The position numbers were made by a program, and so were the translations under genes. The notes beneath the pieces are model-generated. The model saw only the letters and a program-made list of their open reading frames with translations, did not search any database and had not been told where the DNA came from. This document shows, piece after piece, positions 45,072 to 55,832 of a stretch of 64,000 nucleotides of DNA; position 1 is the stretch's first letter, and every line of letters starts with the position of its first letter. The stretch lies in contig NZ_JAODAB010000002.1 in the NCBI RefSeq assembly GCF_025336485.1, positions 124,001 to 188,000 on the forward strand. Direction: 5' to 3'. This DNA is from Pseudomonas citri (lineage in GTDB: Bacteria; Pseudomonadota; Gammaproteobacteria; Pseudomonadales; Pseudomonadaceae).

Positions 45072-45824
45072 TTAGAAGCAACTGCCAAGCAGCTTGTCGA
45101 GCACTTTGTCAGACTTGGCCTCGGCCTTCTCCATCGCAACCTGCCAGGTCGACACGCACGGTTGCAGATCGGCTTCTTCCTTGGCCCGGACCAGCCACTG
45201 CCAGCAATCGTGCCAGTCACCCAGCGCGCCTTGGGCGGACTTGAGGCGGGGCATCGCCGCTTCGGGCAGGCGGTCGAGCTCGGGATAGGCTTCCATGGCG
45301 TAGCGCACGCGCTTGATCAACAACCGCAAGCGGTGGCGGTCGTGCGCCGGATCACGCAAGGCTTCGCCGAGTTTTTTCCATTGTTTGTCCAGGCGCTTTT
45401 CAATGCGCTTGCGCAATCGCTTGAGCAGCCCTTCGCGTTGGGCGGCGCGCACGAAACGGGGGAACGCGTCGAGGATCATCAGCAGGTGGGCCAACTCAGG
45501 ACTACCGGCCACCGCGGGATAGGCGTCGGTCATCTGCACCCGACGCCACTGGGCCGCTTCTGTCTGGCCGTGCAGCTCAAGATACGCCGCCAACACTTCC
45601 CGATCACGCAAAGGCGTGGTCAGGGCTCCCACTGCGGAAGCGGCGGCTTCCAGTTGCTCGACACCAGGTAATCCGCGCAACGGACGCAACAAGCTGCGCA
45701 AACGGCGCACCGTGGTACGCAGGTCATGCAGCGCTTCGCTGTCGGTATTGGCATTCAGGCGTGCCTGACACGCCAGCAGCCGCACTTGCAGGCCCACTAT
45801 CCGGGCCACCAGACGATCGATCAT
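45072..45824 (-). CDS. CHAD domain protein
   Basis: A 250-residue helical protein with the conserved His and basic residues of CHAD: SEALHDLRTTVRRLRSLLRP near the N-terminus and HRLRLLIKRVRYAMEAYPEL centrally. CHAD domains bind inorganic polyphosphate and are often, but not here, fused to a CYTH triphosphatase. ATG at 45824 follows GGAG by 8 bp. A large inverted repeat separates it from the lipoprotein gene upstream. Confidence 0.88.
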   Translation of the reverse strand: MIDRLVARIVGLQVRLLACQARLNANTDSEALHDLRTTVRRLRSLLRPLRGLPGVEQLEAAASAVGALTTPLRDREVLAAYLELHGQTEAAQWRRVQMTDAYPAVAGSPELAHLLMILDAFPRFVRAAQREGLLKRLRKRIEKRLDKQWKKLGEALRDPAHDRHRLRLLIKRVRYAMEAYPELDRLPEAAMPRLKSAQGALGDWHDCWQWLVRAKEEADLQPCVSTWQVAMEKAEAKSDKVLDKLLGSCF

Positions 45825-45846
45825 GGGGCGCACTCCGTACGCAGTT

Positions 45847-45917
45847 GCAAGCTACAAGCTTCGAGCTGCAAGTGAGAAGCGATGCCCCCCTCTTGCAGCT
45901 CGAAGCTTGTAGCTTGC
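45847..45917. repeat. Perfect 26-bp inverted repeat, 19-bp loop
   Basis: Arms at 45847-45872 and 45892-45917 are perfect reverse complements and contain GCTACAAGCTTCGAGCTGCA. The sequence resembles a different Pseudomonas intergenic repeat class from the REPs above. It lies between the lipoprotein stop and the CHAD gene start on the same strand. Confidence 0.8.
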
Positions 45918-45931
45918 CGCTGCTTTTGTCC

Positions 45932-46222
45932 TTATCGCCCTGCGCGGGATTCGCGAATATAGAAGCGTGCCTTCTCGGCTTTGCGGGTGCAGCCTTCAAA
46001 TGCCTCGAACTGCTGCTGGGTTTTGGCGCCGGTCAACAGCGACAAGGCCTTGGAGTAGCTGACGGTCCCGGCGAAGCCTTCGGCCTTGGCCAGGTCCAGT
46101 TCATGCCAGGCACTGTCGAGCTGGCTGCCGCAACTGTCACGGTAAGCGGTCTTGCCTGCGCAACCGGCCAGGGTCAGGACCATCAGGGATGCCACCAAGG
46201 GTAGGCAAATCCGGGCTTTCAT
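45932..46222 (-). CDS. Small predicted lipoprotein
   Basis: A 96-residue protein with a lipoprotein signal (MKARICLPLVASLMVLTLAG then Cys, lipobox LAGC). The mature part is mostly helical with two further cysteines (DSCGSQ and FEGCTRKAEK), possibly disulfide-linked. No retention signal can be judged. Family not recognised by name. It precedes the CHAD gene on the same strand. Confidence 0.8.
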   Translation of the reverse strand: MKARICLPLVASLMVLTLAGCAGKTAYRDSCGSQLDSAWHELDLAKAEGFAGTVSYSKALSLLTGAKTQQQFEAFEGCTRKAEKARFYIRESRAGR

Positions 46223-46430
46223 CGATTACACCTCAAGTCAGGTAAAACAGTCGTGCTGATAAGACGGTCCCGCCGACAAAAAGTGCCTTGGCCAGACCGC
46301 CTCTATTCAAGTGTGGACGAGAATACGCAAATGCCACCCCGACGTGTCAAAAAACGACGCTTGTGCCGCAACGATTGAGCCGGGCCGTCGATGGGTGCAT
46401 TGTTGAACCTGATCGACAAGAGGCCGGCTC

Positions 46431-47468
46431 ATGACAAAACGTGTGGCATTGGTATTGGGTTCGGGCGGCGCCCGGGGCTACGCCCACATCGGGGTAATCG
46501 AGGAAATCGAACGACGCGGCTATGACATCGCCTGCATCGCCGGTTGCTCCATGGGTGCCGTCGTGGGTGGGATCTACGCCGCCGGCAAGCTCGATGACTA
46601 TCGCAACTGGATCGAAAGCCTCGACTATCTGGATGTCCTGCGGCTGGTGGACGTCAGCTTTCGCCTAGGGGCGATTCGTGGGGAAAAAGTCTTCGGGCAG
46701 ATCCGCAAGATCGTCGGCGAACTCAACATCGAAGACTTGCGCATTCCCTACACGGCCGTCGCGACCGACCTGACCAACCAGCAGGAAATCTGGTTCCAGG
46801 AGGGCTGCCTGCACCAGGCGATGCGGGCCTCGGCGGCAATCCCCAGCCTGTTCACACCCGTCATGCAAGGCAACCGGATGCTCGTGGATGGCGGTCTGCT
46901 CAACCCCCTGCCAATCGTGCCCGTGGTGTCGAGCCATTGCGACCTGATCATCGCAGTCAACCTCAACGCCACCAACCAGAAACAGTACGCACTGCCGGAG
47001 ATCCCGCGTCCTGCGGCGTTCCGGCGCCGCTTCGATACCCTGGTCAGCTCCTTGGGTTCGCGCCTGCCGTTTCGTCGCAAACAGGCCGAGCAGTTGCTGC
47101 TGCTGGAGCAGGAAGCCTTGAAGGCCGAAGCCGCCGAGATCAGCCCATGGATCGAGTCGGCCGAACCCGAAGGACAACAACCGGCCGCTGCGCCTGAGGC
47201 CGACGGGGCACCGAAATCGGCCACCGGTTCGTTCATCATCGACAACGTCGGGCCGGCCTCGTTGCTGGACTTGATCAACCAGAGCTTCGAGGTGATGCAA
47301 ACCTCGCTGGCCCAGTACAAGATCGCCGGTTACCCGCCGGACGTGCTGATCAACGTGCCGAAGCGGGTGTGCCGGTTCTTTGAGTTCTACAAGGCGCCGG
47401 AGCTGATCGCGTTGGGGCGGCAGATTGCCTGCGATACTTTGGATCGGTATGAGAACGAGCAGAACTGA
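46431..47468 (+). CDS. rssA: Patatin-like phospholipase, RssA/NTE type
   Basis: A 345-residue patatin-fold hydrolase. The oxyanion motif GSGGARGYAHIGV, nucleophile GCSMGAV (Ser about residue 41) and catalytic DGGLLNPLP are intact, so it should be an active lysophospholipase/esterase. The C-terminal region is charged with an Ala/Pro-rich insert (about 245-265). GAGG precedes the ATG. It converges on kdpE with a 43-bp gap. Confidence 0.9.
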   Translation: MTKRVALVLGSGGARGYAHIGVIEEIERRGYDIACIAGCSMGAVVGGIYAAGKLDDYRNWIESLDYLDVLRLVDVSFRLGAIRGEKVFGQIRKIVGELNIEDLRIPYTAVATDLTNQQEIWFQEGCLHQAMRASAAIPSLFTPVMQGNRMLVDGGLLNPLPIVPVVSSHCDLIIAVNLNATNQKQYALPEIPRPAAFRRRFDTLVSSLGSRLPFRRKQAEQLLLLEQEALKAEAAEISPWIESAEPEGQQPAAAPEADGAPKSATGSFIIDNVGPASLLDLINQSFEVMQTSLAQYKIAGYPPDVLINVPKRVCRFFEFYKAPELIALGRQIACDTLDRYENEQN

Positions 47469-47511
47469 GCAGGGTTTCTCACCACAACAGCACTTGGCTT
47501 AAACCTTATGG

Positions 47512-48198
47512 TTAACCCAACAACCGATACCCCACCCCCGCCTCGGTGACAATGAACCGGGGCCGGGTCGGGTCGTCGGCCAGTTTCTGGCGCAGGTGAC
47601 CGACCACGATCCGCAGGTAATGGCTGTCTTCGGTGTGGGTCGGTCCCCAGATGTCCTTGAGCAGTTGCTGCTGGGTGATGACCCGCCCCGGATGCCGCGC
47701 CAGTTGCGCCAGCACGGCATATTCCTTGCGGGTCAGGGCCACTTCGGTGTCATCCAGCAGCACCCGTCGATACGCCAGGTCGACCGTCAGCGGACCGAAT
47801 TTCAGCGAGGCTTCCTGGGGCTCGCCCGCCGGGGCCTGGCGCAACAAGGCGCGGACACGCGCCAGGAATTCCTGAATGCCGAACGGCTTGGTCACGTAAT
47901 CGTTGGCACCGTTGTCCAGCGCCTCGACCTTCTGCGCTTCGCTGGCCCGCACCGAAAGCACCAGCACCGGCACCGTCGACCATTGGCGAAACTCGCGCAG
48001 CACCTGTTGGCCATCCATATCCGGCAGGCCCAGGTCGAGCACCAGCAAGTCGGGCTTGCTCAAGGCCGCCTGCGCCAACCCTTCTGTGCCGGTACCGGCT
48101 TCCAGCACCTTATAGCCTTGGGAGGAGAGGCTGATACGCAGGAATTTGCGGATCTGCGGTTCATCGTCGATGACCAGGAGGGTCGAGGTCTGGCTCAT
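47512..48198 (-). CDS. kdpE: KDP operon response regulator KdpE
   Basis: A 228-residue OmpR-type regulator. The receiver has acidic DDEPQ near residue 11, phospho-Asp in LLVLDLGLPDMDG and Lys in VTKPFG; the winged-helix DNA-binding domain ends with HYLRIVVGHLRQKLADD and AGVGYRLLG. It activates kdpFABC when phosphorylated by KdpD. It is the last gene of the kdp cluster, 49 bp after kdpD. Confidence 0.96.
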   Translation of the reverse strand: MSQTSTLLVIDDEPQIRKFLRISLSSQGYKVLEAGTGTEGLAQAALSKPDLLVLDLGLPDMDGQQVLREFRQWSTVPVLVLSVRASEAQKVEALDNGANDYVTKPFGIQEFLARVRALLRQAPAGEPQEASLKFGPLTVDLAYRRVLLDDTEVALTRKEYAVLAQLARHPGRVITQQQLLKDIWGPTHTEDSHYLRIVVGHLRQKLADDPTRPRFIVTEAGVGYRLLG

Positions 48199-48247
48199 AG
48201 GGTCCGTTCAATGCAATCAACTGGAAAAGAGAGTAACGCAGAACCGC

Positions 48248-50899
48248 TCAAGCTTCATTTTCCAAGCCCGGTTGAGCCTGCAACGGCAAGTGCAGGGTGA
48301 TACGGGTACCCTGTCCGTCGAGCCCATCGCCGACGCTGATCCGCCCGCCGTGGGCGCCGATCATGCCCTGGCAGATCGCCAGGCCCAGCCCGGTACCCTG
48401 CCCGCCTCGATCGCCACGGGCGGCGGTGTAGAACATGTCGAAGATTTTCTCCCGTTCTTCCTCGGGAATCCCGGGACCCTCATCGGCAACGGCAAACCGC
48501 ACCTCGTCGTCGGTGGCCTCGACACTCAGCAACAGCCGCCCGTGGGCCGGTGAAAAGCGCGCCGCATTTTCCAGCACGTTCACCAAGGCCTGCTCGACCA
48601 GCGCGGCATGGACATACAGCAAGGGCAACTCGGCGGGCACCTCGATGCCGACCGCAAGAGGCGCCAGCACGGCCCGCAGGCGGTTCAGCGCGCTGCCGAC
48701 GATATCGGCCGGCGCCACCCAGTCCCGCGCCAGTTTCAGGGCGCCGTGACCGAGACGGGTCATGTCCAGCAGATTCTGAATGTAGCGATCCAGGCGCTCG
48801 GCCTCATCACGGGTGCCCTCGAGCAGCTCGCGTCGATCCTCCATCGGGATGGCTTCCCCCAGCGCCAACAGGCTGTCGATGCTGCCGCGCATGGCGGTCA
48901 GCGGTGTGCGCAAATCGTGGGACACCGACGCGAGCAAAGCGCTGCGCAATTGTTCGGTTTCCCCGTGCAGGCGCGCGGCCTCCAGGTCCTGGGCCAGTTG
49001 TGCCCGGGCCAATGCCTGGGCCAGTGGCTGGCTGAGAGCAGCCAAGAGACGGCGACGCTGGCCGCTCAGGGGCTTGTCTTCCTTCGGACATACCCCGAGC
49101 AACGCCAGCGGCCCGCCCTCCGCCGATAACGGCCACCACCACCAGCGCCCCGACGGCAACGTGCCAGTGCCAGCGCCGGCTGGTTGATCGTGCTGCCAGG
49201 ACCAATCGGCCGCGGCGCGCTCAGCCTCCGTGAACGTCATGGGCTCACCACTCTCGACCTTCCAGCCAGCCTGGCCGTCACGGTTGAGCAGGCACAGTTG
49301 CAAGTCATGCCAGCCATCGAGGTGCTGCGCGGCAGCGCTGATGACGGCCTGGCGGTCGGTGGCGGCGGTGAGTTTGCGCGACAGGTCGAGCAATTCGCCA
49401 GTTTCCTCCTGGGTGTCGCGCAGGGCTTGTAATTGGCGACGCTGACGGGCCGCCAGATTGCCGGTCAGGGCCGCCATCAGCAGGAAGAACACCAGCGTCA
49501 GTACGTCTTCTTCACGCTGGATGGTCAAGGAAAAATTCGGTGGGATGAACAGGAAGTCATAAGCCAGGAACGACAGCGCCGAGCATGCCAACGCCGGCCC
49601 GAGGCTGCTGCGCACCGCCACCAGCAACACCGCCATCAAGAACACCAGGGAGATATTGGGCAACGCCAACAGCCCCGAAATCCCCCAGGCCAATGCGCTG
49701 GCCACCAAGGTCGCCACCAGCGCCAGCACATAATCGAAGCCGGTTTGCACGGTGTTCGAGCGCACACGGGCCGGACGAGGCTGTTCGTCGCTGTCCAGCA
49801 CGTTGATCTCCAGCCCGCGGGCATCGCGCAGCAAGCGTGACGCCAGGCTGCCACCGAACCATCGTCGGCGCAACCGCGGCCGCGATTGGCCCACCAACAG
49901 CAGGGTGGCGCGCCGCTCGGTGGCGTGCTGGATCAAGGTTTTCGCGACCTCGCCGGCCCGCAGCAGCACCACTTCCCCACCCAGGCGCTCGGCCAGTTGC
50001 TGGGCATTCTGCAAGCGCTGGCGCGAGGGCTCGTCCCGGGCGCTGCCGTTGTCCACGTGCACCAGGCTCCAGGGCAGATGCCGACGTTGGGCCACCCGGC
50101 TGGCGTGACGTACCAAGCGTTCTGCCTGAAGATCCCCGTCGACGCCCACCAGCAATCGACCACGCACCGCCGGTGCCGCCTGGCCCAACTGTCGATAACC
50201 TTGGGCAAGGTCATTGTCGACCTGGGCCGCAGCGGTCTGCATCGCCAGTTCACGCAGCGCGGTCAGGTTGGTCTGGGTGAAAAACGCATCGATCGCCGCG
50301 CGGGCCTGTTCCGGCACGTAGACTTTGCCATCGCGCAAGCGCTCCAGCAGTTCCCGTGGTGGCAGGTCGATCAGCAACAGCTCATCGGCTTCCTGCAGGA
50401 CCCAGTCCGGCAACGTTTCGCGAACCTGTACACCGGTGATGCCGCGCACCTGGTCGTTGAGGCTTTCCAGGTGCTGGACGTTGACGGTGGTATAGACATC
50501 GATGCCAGCGGCGAGCAGTTCCTGAATGTCTTGCCAACGCTTGGCATGGCGACTGCCCGGCGCGTTGCTGTGGGCCAGTTCGTCCACCAGGACCAGACTG
50601 GGCCGGGCAGTGAGCAAGCCATCGAGGTCCATTTCCTCGAGCATGACCCCGCGATACTCCGAACGCACCAACGGCTGTTGCGCCAGGCCGCCGAGCAGCG
50701 CTTCGGTTTCACTGCGACCGTGGGTTTCCACCACGCCAGCAACGACTTTCACCCCCTGGCGCATCCGGGCATGGGCCGCCTGCAACATGGCGAAGGTCTT
50801 GCCGACACCGGGCGCCGCGCCCAGGAAAACCTTGAGCCGACCGCGATCGCTGCGGGGCAGATTGGCTAACAGTGCGTCGGCGCGGCCGGAGTCGCTCAT
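48248..50899 (-). CDS. kdpD: Osmosensitive K+ channel sensor kinase KdpD
   Basis: An 883-residue sensor. An N-terminal KdpD domain with Walker A FLGAAPGVGKTFAML (about 27-41) precedes a Usp-like domain (about 250-375), four membrane helices (about 395-495), a GAF-like region, HisKA with VSHDLRTPLTAMRGS and a HATPase domain with DEGPGIPEEER and GTGLGLAI. It senses low potassium and ionic stress and phosphorylates KdpE. Full length. Confidence 0.97.
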   Translation of the reverse strand: MSDSGRADALLANLPRSDRGRLKVFLGAAPGVGKTFAMLQAAHARMRQGVKVVAGVVETHGRSETEALLGGLAQQPLVRSEYRGVMLEEMDLDGLLTARPSLVLVDELAHSNAPGSRHAKRWQDIQELLAAGIDVYTTVNVQHLESLNDQVRGITGVQVRETLPDWVLQEADELLLIDLPPRELLERLRDGKVYVPEQARAAIDAFFTQTNLTALRELAMQTAAAQVDNDLAQGYRQLGQAAPAVRGRLLVGVDGDLQAERLVRHASRVAQRRHLPWSLVHVDNGSARDEPSRQRLQNAQQLAERLGGEVVLLRAGEVAKTLIQHATERRATLLLVGQSRPRLRRRWFGGSLASRLLRDARGLEINVLDSDEQPRPARVRSNTVQTGFDYVLALVATLVASALAWGISGLLALPNISLVFLMAVLLVAVRSSLGPALACSALSFLAYDFLFIPPNFSLTIQREEDVLTLVFFLLMAALTGNLAARQRRQLQALRDTQEETGELLDLSRKLTAATDRQAVISAAAQHLDGWHDLQLCLLNRDGQAGWKVESGEPMTFTEAERAAADWSWQHDQPAGAGTGTLPSGRWWWWPLSAEGGPLALLGVCPKEDKPLSGQRRRLLAALSQPLAQALARAQLAQDLEAARLHGETEQLRSALLASVSHDLRTPLTAMRGSIDSLLALGEAIPMEDRRELLEGTRDEAERLDRYIQNLLDMTRLGHGALKLARDWVAPADIVGSALNRLRAVLAPLAVGIEVPAELPLLYVHAALVEQALVNVLENAARFSPAHGRLLLSVEATDDEVRFAVADEGPGIPEEEREKIFDMFYTAARGDRGGQGTGLGLAICQGMIGAHGGRISVGDGLDGQGTRITLHLPLQAQPGLENEA

Positions 50900-50929
50900 G
50901 CTCGGGGTTCTCTTGTTTCGAGTAGATTC

Positions 50930-51475
50930 TTACAACTTTTCCAAAGCCAGGTTCAACGCCAGCACATTCACCACCGGCGGCCCCACCAGGGGCTGTTCGA
51001 TGTGAGCATCGAGCAGTTGTTGCAAAGTCGACACCGGCAGGTTGCGCGCGGCGGCGACACGCGCCAGTTGATAGGCAATCGCCGCCGGTGGCAAGTGCGG
51101 ATCCAGGCCACTGCCAGAGGTGGTCAGCAATGCCAGCGGCACCGGGCCCTGGTCCGGCACCTGAAGTTTGCGGGCATCATCGATCACCCGCGCCGCCAGG
51201 GCCGGGTTGCTCGGGGAAAGGTTGCTGGCGCCACTGGCGACCGTGGCGAAGGCACCGGCCGAGGGTCGTGGGTGAAACCAGGCATCGCCGGTGAAATCCT
51301 GGGCGATCAAGGTTGAACCACGGACCTTGCCCTCGGCATCCTGAACCAGGCTGCCATTGGCCTGGACGGGAAAGGCGACTTGCGCCACGCCGGTGACCAC
51401 CAGTGGGTAAGCGACGCCGGTGATCAGGGTCATCAGAAACAATAGGCTCAAGGCCGGGCGAATCAGAGTGGACAT
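50930..51475 (-). CDS. kdpC: Potassium-transporting ATPase KdpC subunit
   Basis: A 181-residue single-span subunit. [24 protein letters not shown] is the anchor, followed by [21 protein letters not shown] and [20 protein letters not shown], all typical of KdpC. ATG at 51475 is used; the open frame runs upstream to 51514 without support. It stabilises the KdpFABC complex. A REPIN lies between it and kdpB. Confidence 0.96.
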   Translation of the reverse strand: MSTLIRPALSLLFLMTLITGVAYPLVVTGVAQVAFPVQANGSLVQDAEGKVRGSTLIAQDFTGDAWFHPRPSAGAFATVASGASNLSPSNPALAARVIDDARKLQVPDQGPVPLALLTTSGSGLDPHLPPAAIAYQLARVAAARNLPVSTLQQLLDAHIEQPLVGPPVVNVLALNLALEKL

Positions 51476-51531
51476 CTCAAAATCCTCGAATTGAAGTAAA
51501 TCCTGTGCAAGCAACGCCTGTGGAGATCACC

Positions 51532-51622
51532 TTGTGGGAGCAAAGCTTGCTCGCGATACAGACACTTCGATCTCAAGCAAGACCGCGTCATCGTTCATCG
51601 CGGGCAAGCCTTGCTCCCACAA
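51532..51622. repeat. REPIN inside the kdp operon (kdpB-kdpC gap)
   Basis: CTTGTGGGAGCAAAGCTTGC at the left and the inverted CAAGCCTTGCTCCCACAAG at the right. kdpB ends at 51635 and kdpC begins at 51475, so the 159-bp gap is mostly repeat, whereas the kdpA-kdpB and kdpF-kdpA gaps are 7-8 bp. Confidence 0.85.
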
Positions 51623-51634
51623 GAAATGGTGAAC

Positions 51635-53692
<2,058 letters not shown>

Positions 53693-53699
53693 CAGATCC

Positions 53700-55394
53700 T
53701 CAGAAGCCCATGCTCAGGTGTTCGGCAATCGGGCCCAGGGCCAGGGTCGGCAGGAAGGTCAGGCCGCCCACCAGCAGGATGGTCACGGTCAGCAACGTCA
53801 CGAACAGCGGACCGTGGGTCGGAAAGCTGTTCTGGCCGATCGGCGCGGTTCGCTTCAGCGCCAGGCTACCGGCCAATGCCAGCACCGGCAGGATGTAGCC
53901 GAACCGCCCGATCAGCATGCCCAGGCCCAACATGAGGTTATGAAACGGCGTGTTGGCACCGAACCCACCGAATGCCGAGCCGTTGTTGGCTCCCGCCGAG
54001 GTATAGGCGTAGAGCAACTGGCTGAAGCCGTGGGCGCCAGGGTTGCTGACGGCGCTCGCAGGGCCTGGCAGGCTCGCGGCGACGGCGCCCAGCACCAGCA
54101 CACTCACCGGCATCACCAGCAAGGTCACCACCAGCAGTTGCACTTCCCGGGCACCGAGCTTCTTGCCCAGGTACTCCGGGGTCCGGCCGATCATCAGGCC
54201 GGCCAGGAACACCGCGATCAGCACGTTCAGCAGCATCCCGTAGAGCCCGGCCCCGACGCCGCCGAAGATCACTTCGCCGACCATCATGTTCACCAGCGAG
54301 ACCATGCCACTGAGGGGGTTGAGACTGTCGTGCATAGCATTGACCGAGCCGTTGGACGCCGCCGTGGTGGTCACCGACCACAGCACCGTGGCGGTGGTAC
54401 CAAAGCGTGCTTCCTTACCCTCCAACGGGGCGGTTTGCTCCACCGCGGCGTTGTTCAGCGCAGGATTGGGCTGATACTCGGCCCACAGCGAAGTGGCGCC
54501 GCCAATCAGGAACAGCGCGAGCATGCAGGCGATGATCGCCCGACTCTGGCGCAGGTCCTTGACGTAATGGCCGAAGGTGAACACCAGCGCGGCGGGGATC
54601 AGGATGATCGACGCGAGCTCAAACAGATTGCTCCAGGCCGTCGGGTTCTCAAACGGATGCGCCGAGTTGACGCCGAAGAAACCGCCGCCGTTGGTGCCCA
54701 GTTGCTTGATCGCGATCTGGCTGGCGGCCGGGCCCAATGGGATCACCTGGTCGGCGCCCTGCATCGTAATCCCGTGCACATAATGCGCGAAGGTCTGCGG
54801 TACACCCTGCCACACCAGGAACAACGCCAGCAGCAGGCACAGCGGCAATAATCCGTAGAGGGTCGCACGGGTCATGTCGACCCAGAAGTTGCCCAGCGTC
54901 TGGGTCGTCTTGCGCCCGATCCCGCGACACAGCGCCACCAGCACCGCCAGGCCCGTCGCCGCGCTGACGAAGTTCTGCACGGTCAGGCCAACCATCTGGC
55001 TCAGGTAGCTCAGGGACGCTTCGCCGCTGTAGGACTGCCAGTTGGTGTTGGTCATGAAACTGACGGCGGTGTTGAAGGCCTGGGTCCATTCCATGTTCGG
55101 CAATTGCTCGGTGTTAAGCGGCAAATAGCCTTGCAGCAGCAAAATCGCGAACAGCAACACAAACCCCGCCAGGTTGAAGGCAAGCAAGGCCAAGGTGTAT
55201 TGCTGCCAGCTCTGCTCAACCGCAGGATCCACGCCAGCCAAGCGATAGCATCCACACTCCACTGGGCCGAGGACCGGCGAAAGCCAGGTACGCTGGCCTT
55301 CCATCACCCGGTAATAAAAACGCCCCAGAAACGGTGCCGGAATCAGCACCAGGGCGAAAAAGGCGAGGATCAACCCATAGTCATAACTGTGCAT
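53700..55394 (-). CDS. kdpA: Potassium-transporting ATPase KdpA subunit
   Basis: A 564-residue channel-like subunit with about ten membrane helices. Selectivity-filter-type segments are visible as [43 protein letters not shown] and [12 protein letters not shown], the four KdpA P-loops. AGGAG lies about 6 bp before the ATG and overlaps the end of kdpF. Confidence 0.98.
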   Translation of the reverse strand: MHSYDYGLILAFFALVLIPAPFLGRFYYRVMEGQRTWLSPVLGPVECGCYRLAGVDPAVEQSWQQYTLALLAFNLAGFVLLFAILLLQGYLPLNTEQLPNMEWTQAFNTAVSFMTNTNWQSYSGEASLSYLSQMVGLTVQNFVSAATGLAVLVALCRGIGRKTTQTLGNFWVDMTRATLYGLLPLCLLLALFLVWQGVPQTFAHYVHGITMQGADQVIPLGPAASQIAIKQLGTNGGGFFGVNSAHPFENPTAWSNLFELASIILIPAALVFTFGHYVKDLRQSRAIIACMLALFLIGGATSLWAEYQPNPALNNAAVEQTAPLEGKEARFGTTATVLWSVTTTAASNGSVNAMHDSLNPLSGMVSLVNMMVGEVIFGGVGAGLYGMLLNVLIAVFLAGLMIGRTPEYLGKKLGAREVQLLVVTLLVMPVSVLVLGAVAASLPGPASAVSNPGAHGFSQLLYAYTSAGANNGSAFGGFGANTPFHNLMLGLGMLIGRFGYILPVLALAGSLALKRTAPIGQNSFPTHGPLFVTLLTVTILLVGGLTFLPTLALGPIAEHLSMGF

Positions 55395-55402
55395 GGTCGC
55401 TC

Positions 55403-55492
55403 CTAGTTCCGATCCGCACGTAACAGCGCAACCAGTAGATAAATGAACAGCGCCACTGCCAGCAGCAGCGACACCCCGTCCAGAACACTCAT
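55403..55492 (-). CDS. kdpF: KdpF small membrane subunit (29 residues)
   Basis: A 29-codon gene that standard ORF length cut-offs miss. It reads MSVLDGVSLLLAVALF followed by IYLLVALLRADRN, a single membrane helix with a charged C-terminus as in KdpF. GGAGAA lies about 5 bp before the ATG and the TAG stop is 8 bp before the kdpA start, overlapping its ribosome binding site. KdpF stabilises the KdpABC complex. Confidence 0.9.
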   Translation of the reverse strand: MSVLDGVSLLLAVALFIYLLVALLRADRN

Positions 55493-55770
55493 GGGATTTC
55501 TCCGTGATACGGCGTCGTGCCGCGTGTGGAGTGATTGTCGGCAGGGAGGCTGTAAAGGAACGAGACCGAGGATGGGGTTGGGGGATAAAGAATCTGTAAA
55601 AAATCAGCTAGGAGTTGCCTGGGCAGGCCGTCAGATCGTCACCTGACGCAGGCTCGCGATGAGGCTTCTTCAGAAATTACCGCTCTAAACTGGGGCACAA
55701 AATCCAGGAATCCGATAGGAACATCCCCGAAACGACAAGATTTCACCCATTACGACCGCCCCCACCACAC
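55493..55770. other. Divergent regulatory region between kdpF and the permease gene
   Basis: Part of a 340-bp gap without a supported gene. It must hold the kdp promoter and KdpE site on the minus strand; I could not identify a clear direct-repeat KdpE box. Small frames here lack RBS. Confidence 0.45.
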
Positions 55771-55786
55771 TGGCACGCCCACTGCA
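55771..55786 (+). promoter_or_regulatory. Sigma-54-like promoter upstream of the permease gene
   Basis: TGGCACGCCCACTGCA has the invariant GG and GC 12 bp apart, matching the -24/-12 consensus TGGCAC-N5-TTGC except for one base. It is 47 bp before the ATG. An upstream enhancer was not identified. Confidence 0.5.
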
Positions 55787-55832
55787 CTCCCCTGCCCTAG
55801 CACTTTTGCCAAACATCAAGGGGACGCCAGCG

